In this document: one piece after another, positions 7,390 through 13,965 of the stretch
Layout: each line of letters starts with the position of its first letter
Numbering within the stretch: position 1 is the first letter of the stretch
From: Cellvibrionales bacterium UBA5860
Lineage (GTDB): Bacteria > Pseudomonadota > Gammaproteobacteria > Pseudomonadales > Porticoccaceae
Reading direction: 5' to 3'
Assembly: GCA_002431545.1 (NCBI GenBank)
Contig: DJFY01000073.1
Span: 14,136-33,171 of the forward strand
Length of the DNA: 19,036 nt
Translations under genes and position numbers: made by a program
The notes under the pieces: generated by a model
Seen by the model: only the letters and a program-made list of their open reading frames with translations
Databases searched by the model: none
Told to the model about the DNA's origin: nothing

Positions 7390-7485
7390 GCCCAATACAA
7401 CAACATGCTGTCATACCGGACTGATCGCTGCATACCCATTACGCCTCAGAACGTTAACCGGGTAGCACGGAAGCCGGCTACCCAG

Positions 7486-8106
7486 CTAAAGCTCGGCGCC
7501 CCGTTCGTACCAGCTTTTCAATTGCTGCTCGAGTTCTTCCAAACCCTGGCGCGAATGGGAGGAAAACAGTTGAACAGACAAGTCGGCAGACTGCGTCGCT
7601 ACCTCGAGCTGCCGACAGACGCCATGCAGTACGTTCAGGGCTGCCCCGCGCTTCAGTTTGTCAGATTTGGTCAATAGAATATGTACAGGCATGCCCGCCT
7701 CGACAGCCCACAGCACCATCTGTTCGTCGTATGGCTGGAGTGGGTGCCGCACATCCATAAGCAACACCAGCCCCTGCAGTGAGCGACGCCGCTGCAAATA
7801 GTCAGCGAGGTTGCGATCCCAGGCAACTTTCATCGCCTTCGGCACTTTGGCGAAACCGTAACCGGGCAGATCTACCAGTCGACAATGCTCAGTCAACGCG
7901 AAAAAGTTTATGAGTTGGGTTCGGCCCGGCGTCTTGCTGGTGCGAGCAAGCCCGCTTTGTCTCGTCAAGGTGTTGATCGCACTTGATTTTCCCGCATTGG
8001 AGCGGCCGGCAAACGCGACTTCGACACCTGAGTCTTCAGGGCATTGCGGCACGGTCTGCGCGCTTTGCATAAAACGCGCTTGCTGAAAAGAAATAACTTC
8101 ACCCAT
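7486..8106 (-). CDS. engB: Ribosome biogenesis GTPase EngB (YsxC/YihA)
   Basis: This essential GTP-binding protein is needed for late assembly of the large ribosomal subunit. The 206-residue protein has G1 GRSNAGKSS (34-42), G2 around T59-T63 (TPGRTQ), G3 DLPGYG (79-84), G4 TKSD (146-149) and G5 near SS (182-183). Length and order are normal. The ATG at 8106 was chosen because MGEVISFQQARF resembles the family N-terminus. The ribosome site is weak, with AAGGG lying 13 nt upstream, and a TATACT on its strand 7 nt upstream would give a nearly leaderless mRNA. An inverted repeat (7460-7466 with 7477-7483) sits just past the stop but lacks a T-run. It is divergent from cc4. Confidence 0.95.
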   Translation of the reverse strand: MGEVISFQQARFMQSAQTVPQCPEDSGVEVAFAGRSNAGKSSAINTLTRQSGLARTSKTPGRTQLINFFALTEHCRLVDLPGYGFAKVPKAMKVAWDRNLADYLQRRRSLQGLVLLMDVRHPLQPYDEQMVLWAVEAGMPVHILLTKSDKLKRGAALNVLHGVCRQLEVATQSADLSVQLFSSHSRQGLEELEQQLKSWYERGAEL

Positions 8107-8122
8107 CGTAAAAGTATAACCC

Positions 8123-8152
8123 TTAAGTTTGATATTAAGATTGGTATATAAT
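8123..8152 (+). promoter_or_regulatory. Sigma-70-type promoter for cc4
   Basis: A perfect TATAAT -10 element (8147-8152) has TTAAGT (8123-8128) 18 nt upstream as a weak -35. It points towards cc4 and predicts a leader of about 60 nt. Confidence 0.5.
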
Positions 8153-8221
8153 GCCGCGATTTTTTCAATCCTGTCCCGAGGGGCGGCGCATCACTCCCAG
8201 CTTGGAGACGAGTTTTTCTAA

Positions 8222-8893
8222 ATGAAATCAAAGCATCCCAGAAATTGTCCGGTCGGCGTCATATCGCGCGCCTTTCTTGCCAGCCTAGCCCTGGTGGCGC
8301 TGGCCTCTACCAGCCATGCGGGGGGCGACGCAGCGGCGGGTAAAGCCAAAACCGCGATCTGCGCCGCCTGCCATGGCGCCGACGGCAATAGCCCTAGCCC
8401 AGCCTTCCCCAAACTGGCAGGGCTGGGAGAAAAATACCTCATCAAGCAAATGCGGGACATCAGGGATGGCGAGCGCGCGGTCGCCGAAATGACCGGCATG
8501 TTGGCCAATTCCAGCGATCAGGACATCGCGGACATCGCCGCCTATTACGACAGCCAGAAGGCACAGCTATCCGGTGCCAAGGAAGACCCTAAAAAACTCA
8601 AGCTCGGTGAAAAAATCTACCGTGCCGGCAACCTCGAAACCAGCGTGCCCGCCTGCACCGGCTGCCATTCGCCCGCTGGCAACGGCAACGCCCCTGCAGG
8701 GTACCCGGCTATCGGCGGCCAGCACGCAGACTATACGGCGAAACAACTACGCGCTTTTCGCACCGGCGCCCACGACCCGGAAGACCCGGCTGCGCGACTC
8801 AACGACGACGCCAAAGTCATGCGCGGCGTTGCTGCACGTATGACTGACCAGGAGATCGACGCGGTCGCCAATTACATCAGCGGCCTGCACTGA
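8222..8893 (+). CDS. cc4: Dihaem cytochrome c4
   Basis: This periplasmic two-haem cytochrome passes electrons from the bc1 complex towards terminal oxidases such as cbb3. The 223-residue precursor has a Sec signal peptide ending near SHA (residue 33). Two homologous cytochrome domains follow, with haem sites CAACH (47-51) and CTGCH (145-149). Candidate axial methionines are in AEMTGM (M90/M93) and in VMRGVAARM (M200/M207). Length is typical of mature c4 (about 190 residues). The ribosome site is poor: GGAG lies 14 nt from the ATG. It sits between engB and dsbA as in Pseudomonas, where DsbA and c-type cytochromes are both periplasmic redox proteins. Confidence 0.93.
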   Translation: MKSKHPRNCPVGVISRAFLASLALVALASTSHAGGDAAAGKAKTAICAACHGADGNSPSPAFPKLAGLGEKYLIKQMRDIRDGERAVAEMTGMLANSSDQDIADIAAYYDSQKAQLSGAKEDPKKLKLGEKIYRAGNLETSVPACTGCHSPAGNGNAPAGYPAIGGQHADYTAKQLRAFRTGAHDPEDPAARLNDDAKVMRGVAARMTDQEIDAVANYISGLH

Positions 8894-8960
8894 TCCCCAA
8901 CTTACCCTGAAGGGGCGGACCGAACTTACGTTCTGCCCCCCGCCCGGCGTAGGCTACAGG

Positions 8961-8986
8961 GAACCAGACGCTTGCAGGCAGTCTAA
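8961..8986 (+). promoter_or_regulatory. Sigma-E/AlgU-like promoter for dsbA
   Basis: GGAACC (8960-8965) and GTCTAA (8981-8986) have exactly the same spacing as the element at 7073-7098, and the 13-nt stretch GGCAGTCTAATCT is identical in both. The -10-like TCTAAT is the centre of a palindrome, GGCAG-TCTAAT-CTGCC (8977-8992). Start is predicted near 8992, giving a leader of about 36 nt. Induction of DsbA with AlgU activity is reported for Pseudomonas aeruginosa. Confidence 0.5.
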
Positions 8987-9027
8987 TCTGCCACGTCAGC
9001 AAGATTGGATAGAGGGAGATCTAAACG

Positions 9028-9699
9028 ATGCGCTCCACCCTGAGACCTACAACGGGTTTGATTGCAACCTGGCTACTCGCCCTGGCCATGGCGCATTCCG
9101 AAATCAGCCTGGCCGCAGAGACCTACGTAGCCGGGAAACACTACCAGCTGCTCGAACAACCAGTCCCCACGAGCGACCCGGAACGCATCGAAGTGACCGA
9201 AATCTTCTGGTACGGCTGCAGCCACTGCTACGATTTTGAAGCACTGCTCGAACCCTGGGCGGAAAAGTTATCGGGAGACGTGGTATTCGTGCGCAACCCC
9301 GCCGTCTGGCATCCCACCATGGAACTCCATTCGCGGGCATTCTACACAGCCAAAGTCATGGGATTGCTCGACACCCTGCACCCAGTGATATTCAAAGAAA
9401 TTAACGTCGAGAAAAACAAACTGGCCAGCGAAGAAGCTCTGGCTGAGCTTTTCGTGGCCCACGGCGCAGACAAAGAAAAGTTTCACAAAACATTTAACTC
9501 TTTCGGTGTAAGCAGCGCAGTACGGCAGGCCCAGGCCCGACAGCGAGGCTACCAGGTCAAAGCGACACCGGAAATGGTGGTTAACGGTAAATACCGCATT
9601 ACTTCCCGGCTCGCCGGCTCCCACGCCGACATGCTGGAAATAGCCGCCTACCTTGTCGCCAAAGAGCGAGAAAATCTGAGCAGTACCGAAGACAGCTAG
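9028..9699 (+). CDS. dsbA: Thiol:disulfide interchange protein DsbA
   Basis: This periplasmic oxidase introduces disulfide bonds into exported proteins. It has 223 residues, with a signal peptide ending near LAA (residue 30). The thioredoxin-like active site is CSHC (C64-C67) in FWYGCSHCYDFE, a variant of the CPHC of E. coli, and the cis-proline loop is ATPEMVVNGKYRI (P181). A helical insert lies between them as in all DsbA. The ribosome site GAGGGAG is well spaced. It is downstream of cc4 with a 134-nt gap that carries its own stress-type promoter-like element. DsbC/G or DsbL are less likely because of the length and the WYGCxHC context. Confidence 0.94.
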   Translation: MRSTLRPTTGLIATWLLALAMAHSEISLAAETYVAGKHYQLLEQPVPTSDPERIEVTEIFWYGCSHCYDFEALLEPWAEKLSGDVVFVRNPAVWHPTMELHSRAFYTAKVMGLLDTLHPVIFKEINVEKNKLASEEALAELFVAHGADKEKFHKTFNSFGVSSAVRQAQARQRGYQVKATPEMVVNGKYRITSRLAGSHADMLEIAAYLVAKERENLSSTEDS

Positions 9700-9783
9700 G
9701 AACTGCCCGCCCCACTTATTCTCAGCACTGAAATAGCTCAGCTCGATTGAGCAGACCTTACAAAAATGCTGTGCGGCGCGAAC

Positions 9784-9819
9784 GGGTAATCCGGGCTTTT
9801 TTGGCCCAATGGATTACCC
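9784..9819. repeat. Strong hairpin after dsbA
   Basis: GGGTAATCC (9784-9792) pairs perfectly with GGATTACCC (9811-9819). Inside, GGGC (9793-9796) pairs with GCCC (9804-9807) around a T-rich loop, leaving a 3-nt AAT bulge. On the plus strand it is followed by CCG-AAAG-CGG and six T residues (to 9838), which could together terminate dsbA. Confidence 0.8.
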
Positions 9820-9839
9820 TCGCCGAAAGCGGTTTTTTC

Positions 9840-9917
9840 GCCCAACTCTTTGTTTCACGAAAGCATAAGGCGTGCAGTGTAGTGAGTCTACATAAACAAC
9901 TGATAACGCGGTTGGGC
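9840..9917. other. attC-like element (integron recombination-site geometry)
   Basis: GCCCAAC (9840-9846) and GTTGGGC (9911-9917) match the RYYYAAC and GTTRRRY core boxes of integron attC sites and are exact complements. Inside, TTGTTT (9850-9855) complements AAACAA (9894-9899), and TGTAG-TGAGT-CTACA (9878-9892) forms a terminal hairpin. The 78-nt size fits attC. The spacers are unequal (3 versus 11 nt), which is atypical, and no integrase or cassette gene is in the window. Confidence 0.25.
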
Positions 9918-9968
9918 GGAAGAAGGGTTTCGGCCGTTCTTCTGAAAAAGAAAGGGCTTGCAGCTAAA

Positions 9969-10043
9969 AAAGCGCCACTCGGCATTGCTCGCTGCTTATT
10001 TGGAATACCCAAACCACACGCCTCGCGCTCTAATTGGCGCTTT
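9969..10043. repeat. Spaced 9-bp inverted repeat
   Basis: AAAGCGCCA (9969-9977) and TGGCGCTTT (10035-10043) are perfect complements 57 nt apart. No open reading frame with a ribosome site lies between them. They may be the ends of a small element or the base of a folded RNA. Confidence 0.55.
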
Positions 10044-10117
10044 CTTTAGCCACAACAGGGGCAACCCATTGAGTGTTAACAGGCCTAATACAGCTCAGAT
10101 ATACTCAAGAGAGAACG

Positions 10118-10498
10118 ATGGAAACCAGACTTTATTTTTTACTCGGTGATTTGCTGGCCTGCGTGCTAGTGGCGGTGGTCGCCGCTTGCGCCTGCGCGGC
10201 GATCTTTTCAGACGCCTGGCCCATGGTGCTGTTGATGCCGGTGAGCATGGTGGTGGGCATGTTTATCGGCCTGCTGGTGGCGGTGCTGGCCGGGTTGATT
10301 TATTTCTTTGGAGCCATGGAGATCATGGTGCCGACCATGTTTACCGGCATGGTGGCCGGGATGTGGGGAGCGATGGTAGGCGCTGGCCCGGAATTCAGCT
10401 ATGCCTCGCTGGCGATGCAGGGTGCTATCCTTGGCCTGGTGGTGAATGTGGCGATTCGGATTTACAGCATGTCGCTGAGCGGCATAAAACATTACTAA
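10118..10498 (+). CDS. Small Met-rich four-helix membrane protein, unknown
   Basis: I do not recognise a named family. From the ATG at 10118 (AAGAGAG ribosome site just upstream) the product has 126 residues and about four hydrophobic segments, near 6-30, 35-64, 68-88 and 95-116. It has 13 methionines. In the middle segments they fall exactly four residues apart: 36, 40, 44, 48 and then 70, 74, 78, 82, 86. On a helix this makes a methionine stripe along one face. Cysteines 15, 24 and 26 lie in the first segment. Methionine and cysteine stripes in membranes are typical of soft-metal, especially Cu(I), pathways, but transport is an inference. A methyltransferase gene follows 23 nt downstream, probably in the same transcript. 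Confidence 0.85.
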   Translation: METRLYFLLGDLLACVLVAVVAACACAAIFSDAWPMVLLMPVSMVVGMFIGLLVAVLAGLIYFFGAMEIMVPTMFTGMVAGMWGAMVGAGPEFSYASLAMQGAILGLVVNVAIRIYSMSLSGIKHY

Positions 10499-10521
10499 CC
10501 ATTTAACGCGGCTGGCAACTT

Positions 10522-11133
10522 ATGGCGGACTTAACCACCAAACGAAAATGGGATCGGGCAGCCAAAAACTTTGATTTTATGGCGGCCAAGGGGCCAGAAG
10601 AGCGCTGGGCGGGATGCAAAAAGGCGTTGTTTTCCCACATGCAAGGCAAGGTACTGTTCCTGGCGGTGGGCACGGGGCTGGATATTCCGAACTTCCCACC
10701 GGGGCAGGATATCACCGGCATCGATATCAGTTCACGGATGCTCGAAAAAGCCAAACCCCGCGCCGCCACTTATGAAGGCAAGCTGGAACTACTGGAAATG
10801 GATGTCCACGACATGCCCTTTGCCGATGACAGCTTCGATCAGATTTACACCTCCTGTACCTTCTGTTCGGTGCCCAATCCGGTCAAGGGTCTTGAATCCC
10901 TGAAACGGGTGTTAAAGCCCGGTGGCGAGCTGCGTATGTTCGAGCATACGGGCAGTCAATACTTCCCCTTTAACGTGATGATGCACATCATGACGCCCCT
11001 GAGCCGCAAGATCGGGCCGGACATGAACCGGGATACGGTGGAAAATGTTCAGCTAGCGGGCTTTGAGGTGATCGAGGTGGGAAATATCTTCCTCGATGTT
11101 GTGAAAACGATTTATGCCAAAAAGCCGCGTTAA
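10522..11133 (+). CDS. Class I SAM-dependent methyltransferase
   Basis: A 203-residue Rossmann-fold methyltransferase of the Methyltransf_11 type. Motif I is VLFLAVGTGLDIPNF (44-58). The acidic residue at the end of strand 2 is in GIDIS (66-70). Motif II/III is DQIYTSCTFCSVPNP (106-120), and RVLKPGGELRMFEH (129-142) is the usual post-motif. The layout GTGLDIPNFP with CSVPNP resembles METTL7-like and phosphatidylethanolamine N-methyltransferase-like proteins, so the acceptor could be a thiol, a lipid or a small molecule; the sequence does not decide. C112 and C115 form a CxxC within the acceptor-side loop. It lies 23 nt after the Met-rich membrane protein, which suggests a joint function. The ribosome site is weak. 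Confidence 0.88.
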   Translation: MADLTTKRKWDRAAKNFDFMAAKGPEERWAGCKKALFSHMQGKVLFLAVGTGLDIPNFPPGQDITGIDISSRMLEKAKPRAATYEGKLELLEMDVHDMPFADDSFDQIYTSCTFCSVPNPVKGLESLKRVLKPGGELRMFEHTGSQYFPFNVMMHIMTPLSRKIGPDMNRDTVENVQLAGFEVIEVGNIFLDVVKTIYAKKPR

Positions 11134-11213
11134 CTAGCAGGCCCTGCCAGCATTGAAAACGACTGCCCACACAACCGAAGCACGCAGGAAGAGGCTAATA
11201 TGATGAAGCAGTG

Positions 11214-12995
11214 CTAAGCGCTTGGTGCATCCGCGTTGTTTGAACGCGATCCCAACACTTTGCGCCATTCCCGCAGTTTCAATTCAATGCTTTCCGCAGT
11301 GTGGATCTGGGGTTTTGACGGCTTCTTATCTTCTTCCTGCTCACGCTGCTCGACCAAACTTTTGGCCTTTTCGAACGCCGCACTAAAGCTATCGGTATAG
11401 GGAATCGCCTGCTCCAGCAAAGCCTGACCAAAGTAGGTAAAGCGGCTCTCGTCAGCGCAGCCAAAGGATCGGCGGTCCTCAGATGATGCTGTTAAAACCA
11501 TGGTGGTAGGGCTTTTCACGGCATTGACAAAGATTCCGGAATAGCAGGCGGAGACCACGACGACTTTGTGTTTAATCCCGCTTTTATCAAGCATGTCACC
11601 CAGGGCATCAGGGCTTAAGTCAGTCAGTACTAGCCCCCGATGGTCCAAAGCCAGCCCCGATTCGCGGCTGCCATGGCTAGTGGCGTAGATAAGAAGAATG
11701 TCGTCGTCCTTGTCCATCACCTCGCCGAGGCGAAGAATGGCTTGCTCGATACTGGTAATGGTCGCCAGTGGTTGACTATGGATGTCCCGTTGGCTGTTGA
11801 CGAGAAAGACGGCCCGTTCGGTGGCATGAAAGCGGGGGAGAAAATCCTGCTGCAAAAATTTAATTTCCCGATGAAAAACTTCCTGCTCGCCCCAGCCGGC
11901 AATGCCCAAAACAAACAGGTCAGGCTGGTCGGGGTTGCCGGGCTTTAGCGCGGCCAGGGTCTTTTCAAGGCTTTGTTGCTGATTGTAAATGGCATGTTCA
12001 GCGATCTCGCCGCCGGAGTGGATGGTAAATTGATTGTCGCCCTCAATCAGGGTGCCGTATTTCCACTTGCCGGTGAAGGTTTTAATGTCGTCGACCGGCT
12101 CAGCGTAAGTGTAAATACCTTCGCCGTGTTTGTTTCCAGACGAAAACTCTCCTTCGTAGATATTACCTTCAGCGTCGCGGTATCTGCCCTTGCCTTCGTA
12201 GTAGTTATATTCGAATCCGCCTTCATAGAATGAGCCGTCAGTGCCATTGTATGTACCTTTACCCGTGAGAAAACCGTGGTCGAATTCACCGACCCACCTG
12301 TTGCCTTCTTCGTCGGTCATCTCACTTTTTCCCTTAGCCGTCCAGGACTCGAACTGTCCGATAACAACCCGTCCCTCAGTGCTGGTATGACTTCCCTGAC
12401 CGGTGAAGCTGTCTTCGACGAAATCGCCTTCGTAAATGTCGCCGTCCGCCGTGGTGTAGCGGCCGACGCCATGCATCATCCCATCCTTGAACTCACCACG
12501 GTATTCGTCACCATTGGGCAGACTGAATTCGCCCTTACCATGCCTTACACCGCCGCGCCGGAGCATGCCGGAATAAAGCGAACCGTCATCTGATTTCCAG
12601 GTACCTTCCCCTTCAATATCACCGTTAACAAAGTCGCCTTCATACTTGTCTCCTGTTACATAAGTGACTACGCCGAAGCCGTGCGCTCGACCGTTACGGT
12701 ATTCTCCAACATGAGTATAAAGATCAGGCGAGGTGTATCTTCCCTGTCCGTCAAATAAACCGTTACTGAAGTTACCAGTGTATTCGTCGCCATTAGTCCA
12801 GCGCAGGAGTCCCCGTCCATTGAGTATGCCGGAGGGGTCTGTCTCGCCGGTGTAGGTGCTTCCGTCGGCAAACGTGAGTTTGGAATCCATCAGTGTTTGC
12901 AATTGGCTTGTACCCAGTGACGTTTGTGTAAAAACGATTAAGGCAGAGCTAAGGCCAAGACCAAAATAAACAACAGGGTAGAGATATTTACGCAT
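11214..12995 (-). CDS. MORN-repeat protein with C13 (legumain-like) protease domain
   Basis: This is a 593-residue two-part protein. An N-terminal hydrophobic segment (about 6-23) should export or anchor it in the inner membrane facing the periplasm. Twelve MORN-type units of about 23 residues follow from Y48 to about 323 (YxGxFxxGxxxGxGxY pattern). After a linker, a caspase-fold domain of peptidase family C13 spans about 357-535, with the catalytic dyad H441 in YATSHGSRE and C484 in VVVSACYSG. A charged, lysine- and glutamate-rich C-terminal tail ends it. Both catalytic residues are present, so activity is plausible. Substrate is unknown. MORN repeats bind lipids or proteins in other systems. 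It is monocistronic on the minus strand and convergent with the methyltransferase. Confidence 0.9.
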   Translation of the reverse strand: MRKYLYPVVYFGLGLSSALIVFTQTSLGTSQLQTLMDSKLTFADGSTYTGETDPSGILNGRGLLRWTNGDEYTGNFSNGLFDGQGRYTSPDLYTHVGEYRNGRAHGFGVVTYVTGDKYEGDFVNGDIEGEGTWKSDDGSLYSGMLRRGGVRHGKGEFSLPNGDEYRGEFKDGMMHGVGRYTTADGDIYEGDFVEDSFTGQGSHTSTEGRVVIGQFESWTAKGKSEMTDEEGNRWVGEFDHGFLTGKGTYNGTDGSFYEGGFEYNYYEGKGRYRDAEGNIYEGEFSSGNKHGEGIYTYAEPVDDIKTFTGKWKYGTLIEGDNQFTIHSGGEIAEHAIYNQQQSLEKTLAALKPGNPDQPDLFVLGIAGWGEQEVFHREIKFLQQDFLPRFHATERAVFLVNSQRDIHSQPLATITSIEQAILRLGEVMDKDDDILLIYATSHGSRESGLALDHRGLVLTDLSPDALGDMLDKSGIKHKVVVVSACYSGIFVNAVKSPTTMVLTASSEDRRSFGCADESRFTYFGQALLEQAIPYTDSFSAAFEKAKSLVEQREQEEDKKPSKPQIHTAESIELKLREWRKVLGSRSNNADAPSA

Positions 12996-13072
12996 GAGCT
13001 GTTCAAAGTCCTTTTTCAGAAATCCGGTATTGTGGCCGAATATAATCCGCGACAGGCCTAGATACAGCTATG

Positions 13073-13100
13073 AGTATAAAGGGTTTACGGTATGCAAAAA
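13073..13100 (-). promoter_or_regulatory. Possible promoter of the MORN-C13 gene
   Basis: On the minus strand TATACT (13078-13073) is preceded after 16 nt by TTTTTG (13100-13095). It lies about 78 nt upstream of the gene. The -35 match is weak, so this is tentative. Confidence 0.3.
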
Positions 13101-13135
13101 TTCAACTAGTGCGCAAAAAAACGATAAGAAAGAAT

Positions 13136-13160
13136 AAAAAAAAGGGGCGTTTCAGCCCCT
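13136..13160 (-). terminator. Intrinsic terminator of the monooxygenase-hydrolase operon
   Basis: Read on the minus strand, AGGGGC-TGAAAC-GCCCCT is followed by eight T residues, 23 nt after the hydrolase stop codon. It separates that operon from the MORN-C13 gene. Confidence 0.92.
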
Positions 13161-13182
13161 ATTATGTCGCCGCAATTATTGA

Positions 13183-13965
13183 TTAGCTTAGTCGACCTAT
13201 CGCCTCGATCACTGCGGTGGTCTGTTCGACCATGACCATATGCCCAGCTTTCGGGATGGTAATCAACTGGCTATTGGCAATCGCGGCATTAAAAGCTTCG
13301 GCATAAGGCAAGCCAATGAGCTTGTCGGATTCGCCCCAGATCAGCACGGTTTTGGCTTTGACGCGATAAAGCCGCTCACTCAGCCCGCGGTCCGGTACGG
13401 GGAACAGGATTTTTCCGGCCATGCCGAGTTGCCTGGCGTTTTGAATCAGGAAGGCGGTGAGAAATTCAGGGTCGGAAAAATCCGCACCGGCCGTCATGGC
13501 TGCGGCCCCGGCTTCCGGATCGTGGAACAGCAGCTCCGGCAGCTCGTAGGGCATGGTGGCAAACACGTCGGGAATCGGATGTTCATCGAGCCACAAGCCA
13601 GCAGAAGAAATCAAACACAGTTTGTCGATATCATTGGGCGCTATCGCGGCCATTTCCGCAGCAATCATGCCCCCCATGGAATGGCCGACCACAATGGGTT
13701 TATCGAGCCCGAGGCCACTCATCACGTCGTGTGTGTGCAAGGTGAAGTCGAGCATCGTGCGAATCTCGCTGCTCTCTTCGGACTCACCAAAGCCCGGCAG
13801 GATCGGCGCAAGGACGTGATACTTTTCCGCCAGCGCCGACAAAAATGGATTGCCGGCATCAATGCCACCGGCGCCGTGCAAAAACAACAAATCGGGGCCG
13901 GAACCACTTTCAAGTAAGTGAATATCGGCTTTGGGTGCGGTATATGTCTTCAGTTCCATGATCAT
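13183..13965 (-). CDS. Alpha/beta hydrolase
   Basis: A 260-residue alpha/beta-fold hydrolase. The oxyanion loop is FLHGAGG (28-34), the nucleophile elbow GHSMGG gives S96, and the other triad members are D214 in WGESDK and H242 in AGHMV. It has a typical cap region (about 125-200). It resembles carboxylesterases and C-C hydrolases of the MhpC/BphD type; the substrate is not visible. Its ATG overlaps the stop of the luciferase-like monooxygenase as ATGA, so the two are co-translated. A second ATG at 13959 has better spacing to the GGGGG upstream and may be the true start, two residues shorter. A terminator follows the gene. Confidence 0.88.
   Translation of the reverse strand: MIMELKTYTAPKADIHLLESGSGPDLLFLHGAGGIDAGNPFLSALAEKYHVLAPILPGFGESEESSEIRTMLDFTLHTHDVMSGLGLDKPIVVGHSMGGMIAAEMAAIAPNDIDKLCLISSAGLWLDEHPIPDVFATMPYELPELLFHDPEAGAAAMTAGADFSDPEFLTAFLIQNARQLGMAGKILFPVPDRGLSERLYRVKAKTVLIWGESDKLIGLPYAEAFNAAIANSQLITIPKAGHMVMVEQTTAVIEAIGRLS

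Larger units (their letters stand above)
9700..10117. other. Gene-free, palindrome-rich stretch after dsbA
   Basis: This 418-nt gap contains no convincing gene. A possible 100-codon frame from TTG 9747 to 10049 is very basic, lacks a ribosome site and is riddled with the palindromes below. In order it holds a tRNA D-arm-like hairpin (9734-9753), a long hairpin (9784-9819), a small CCG-AAAG-CGG hairpin with T6, an attC-like element (9840-9917) and a widely spaced 9-bp inverted repeat (9969-10043). It lies where the Pseudomonas-like gene order ends, so it may be a recombination junction. Confidence 0.6.

Noticed and set aside
7460..7483. GGGTAGC/GCTACCC inverted repeat after engB as a terminator
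   Set aside because: On the engB strand no T-run follows the hairpin, so termination there is unsupported.
8923..8928. GAACTT downstream of cc4 as a further sigma-E promoter
   Set aside because: No TCnnA-type -10 element lies at 15-17 nt; the sequence there is GC-rich.
8909..8940. GGGGCGGA/TTCTGCCCC inverted repeat after cc4 as a terminator
   Set aside because: The stem includes a wobble pair, the loop is long and no T-run follows, so it is not a convincing intrinsic terminator.
9747..10049. 100-codon plus-strand frame in the gap after dsbA
   Set aside because: It starts with TTG and has no ribosome site. Its product is very basic and the frame runs through several strong palindromes.
11201..11218. 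Five-codon frame MMKQC after the methyltransferase, with an AGGAAGAGG upstream
   Set aside because: The ribosome-site match is attractive, but the frame is too short to support and overlaps the MORN-C13 stop codon.
13240..13917. 225-codon plus-strand frame opposite the alpha/beta hydrolase
   Set aside because: It is antisense to a gene with an intact catalytic triad and matches no family. High GC on the opposite strand explains its length.
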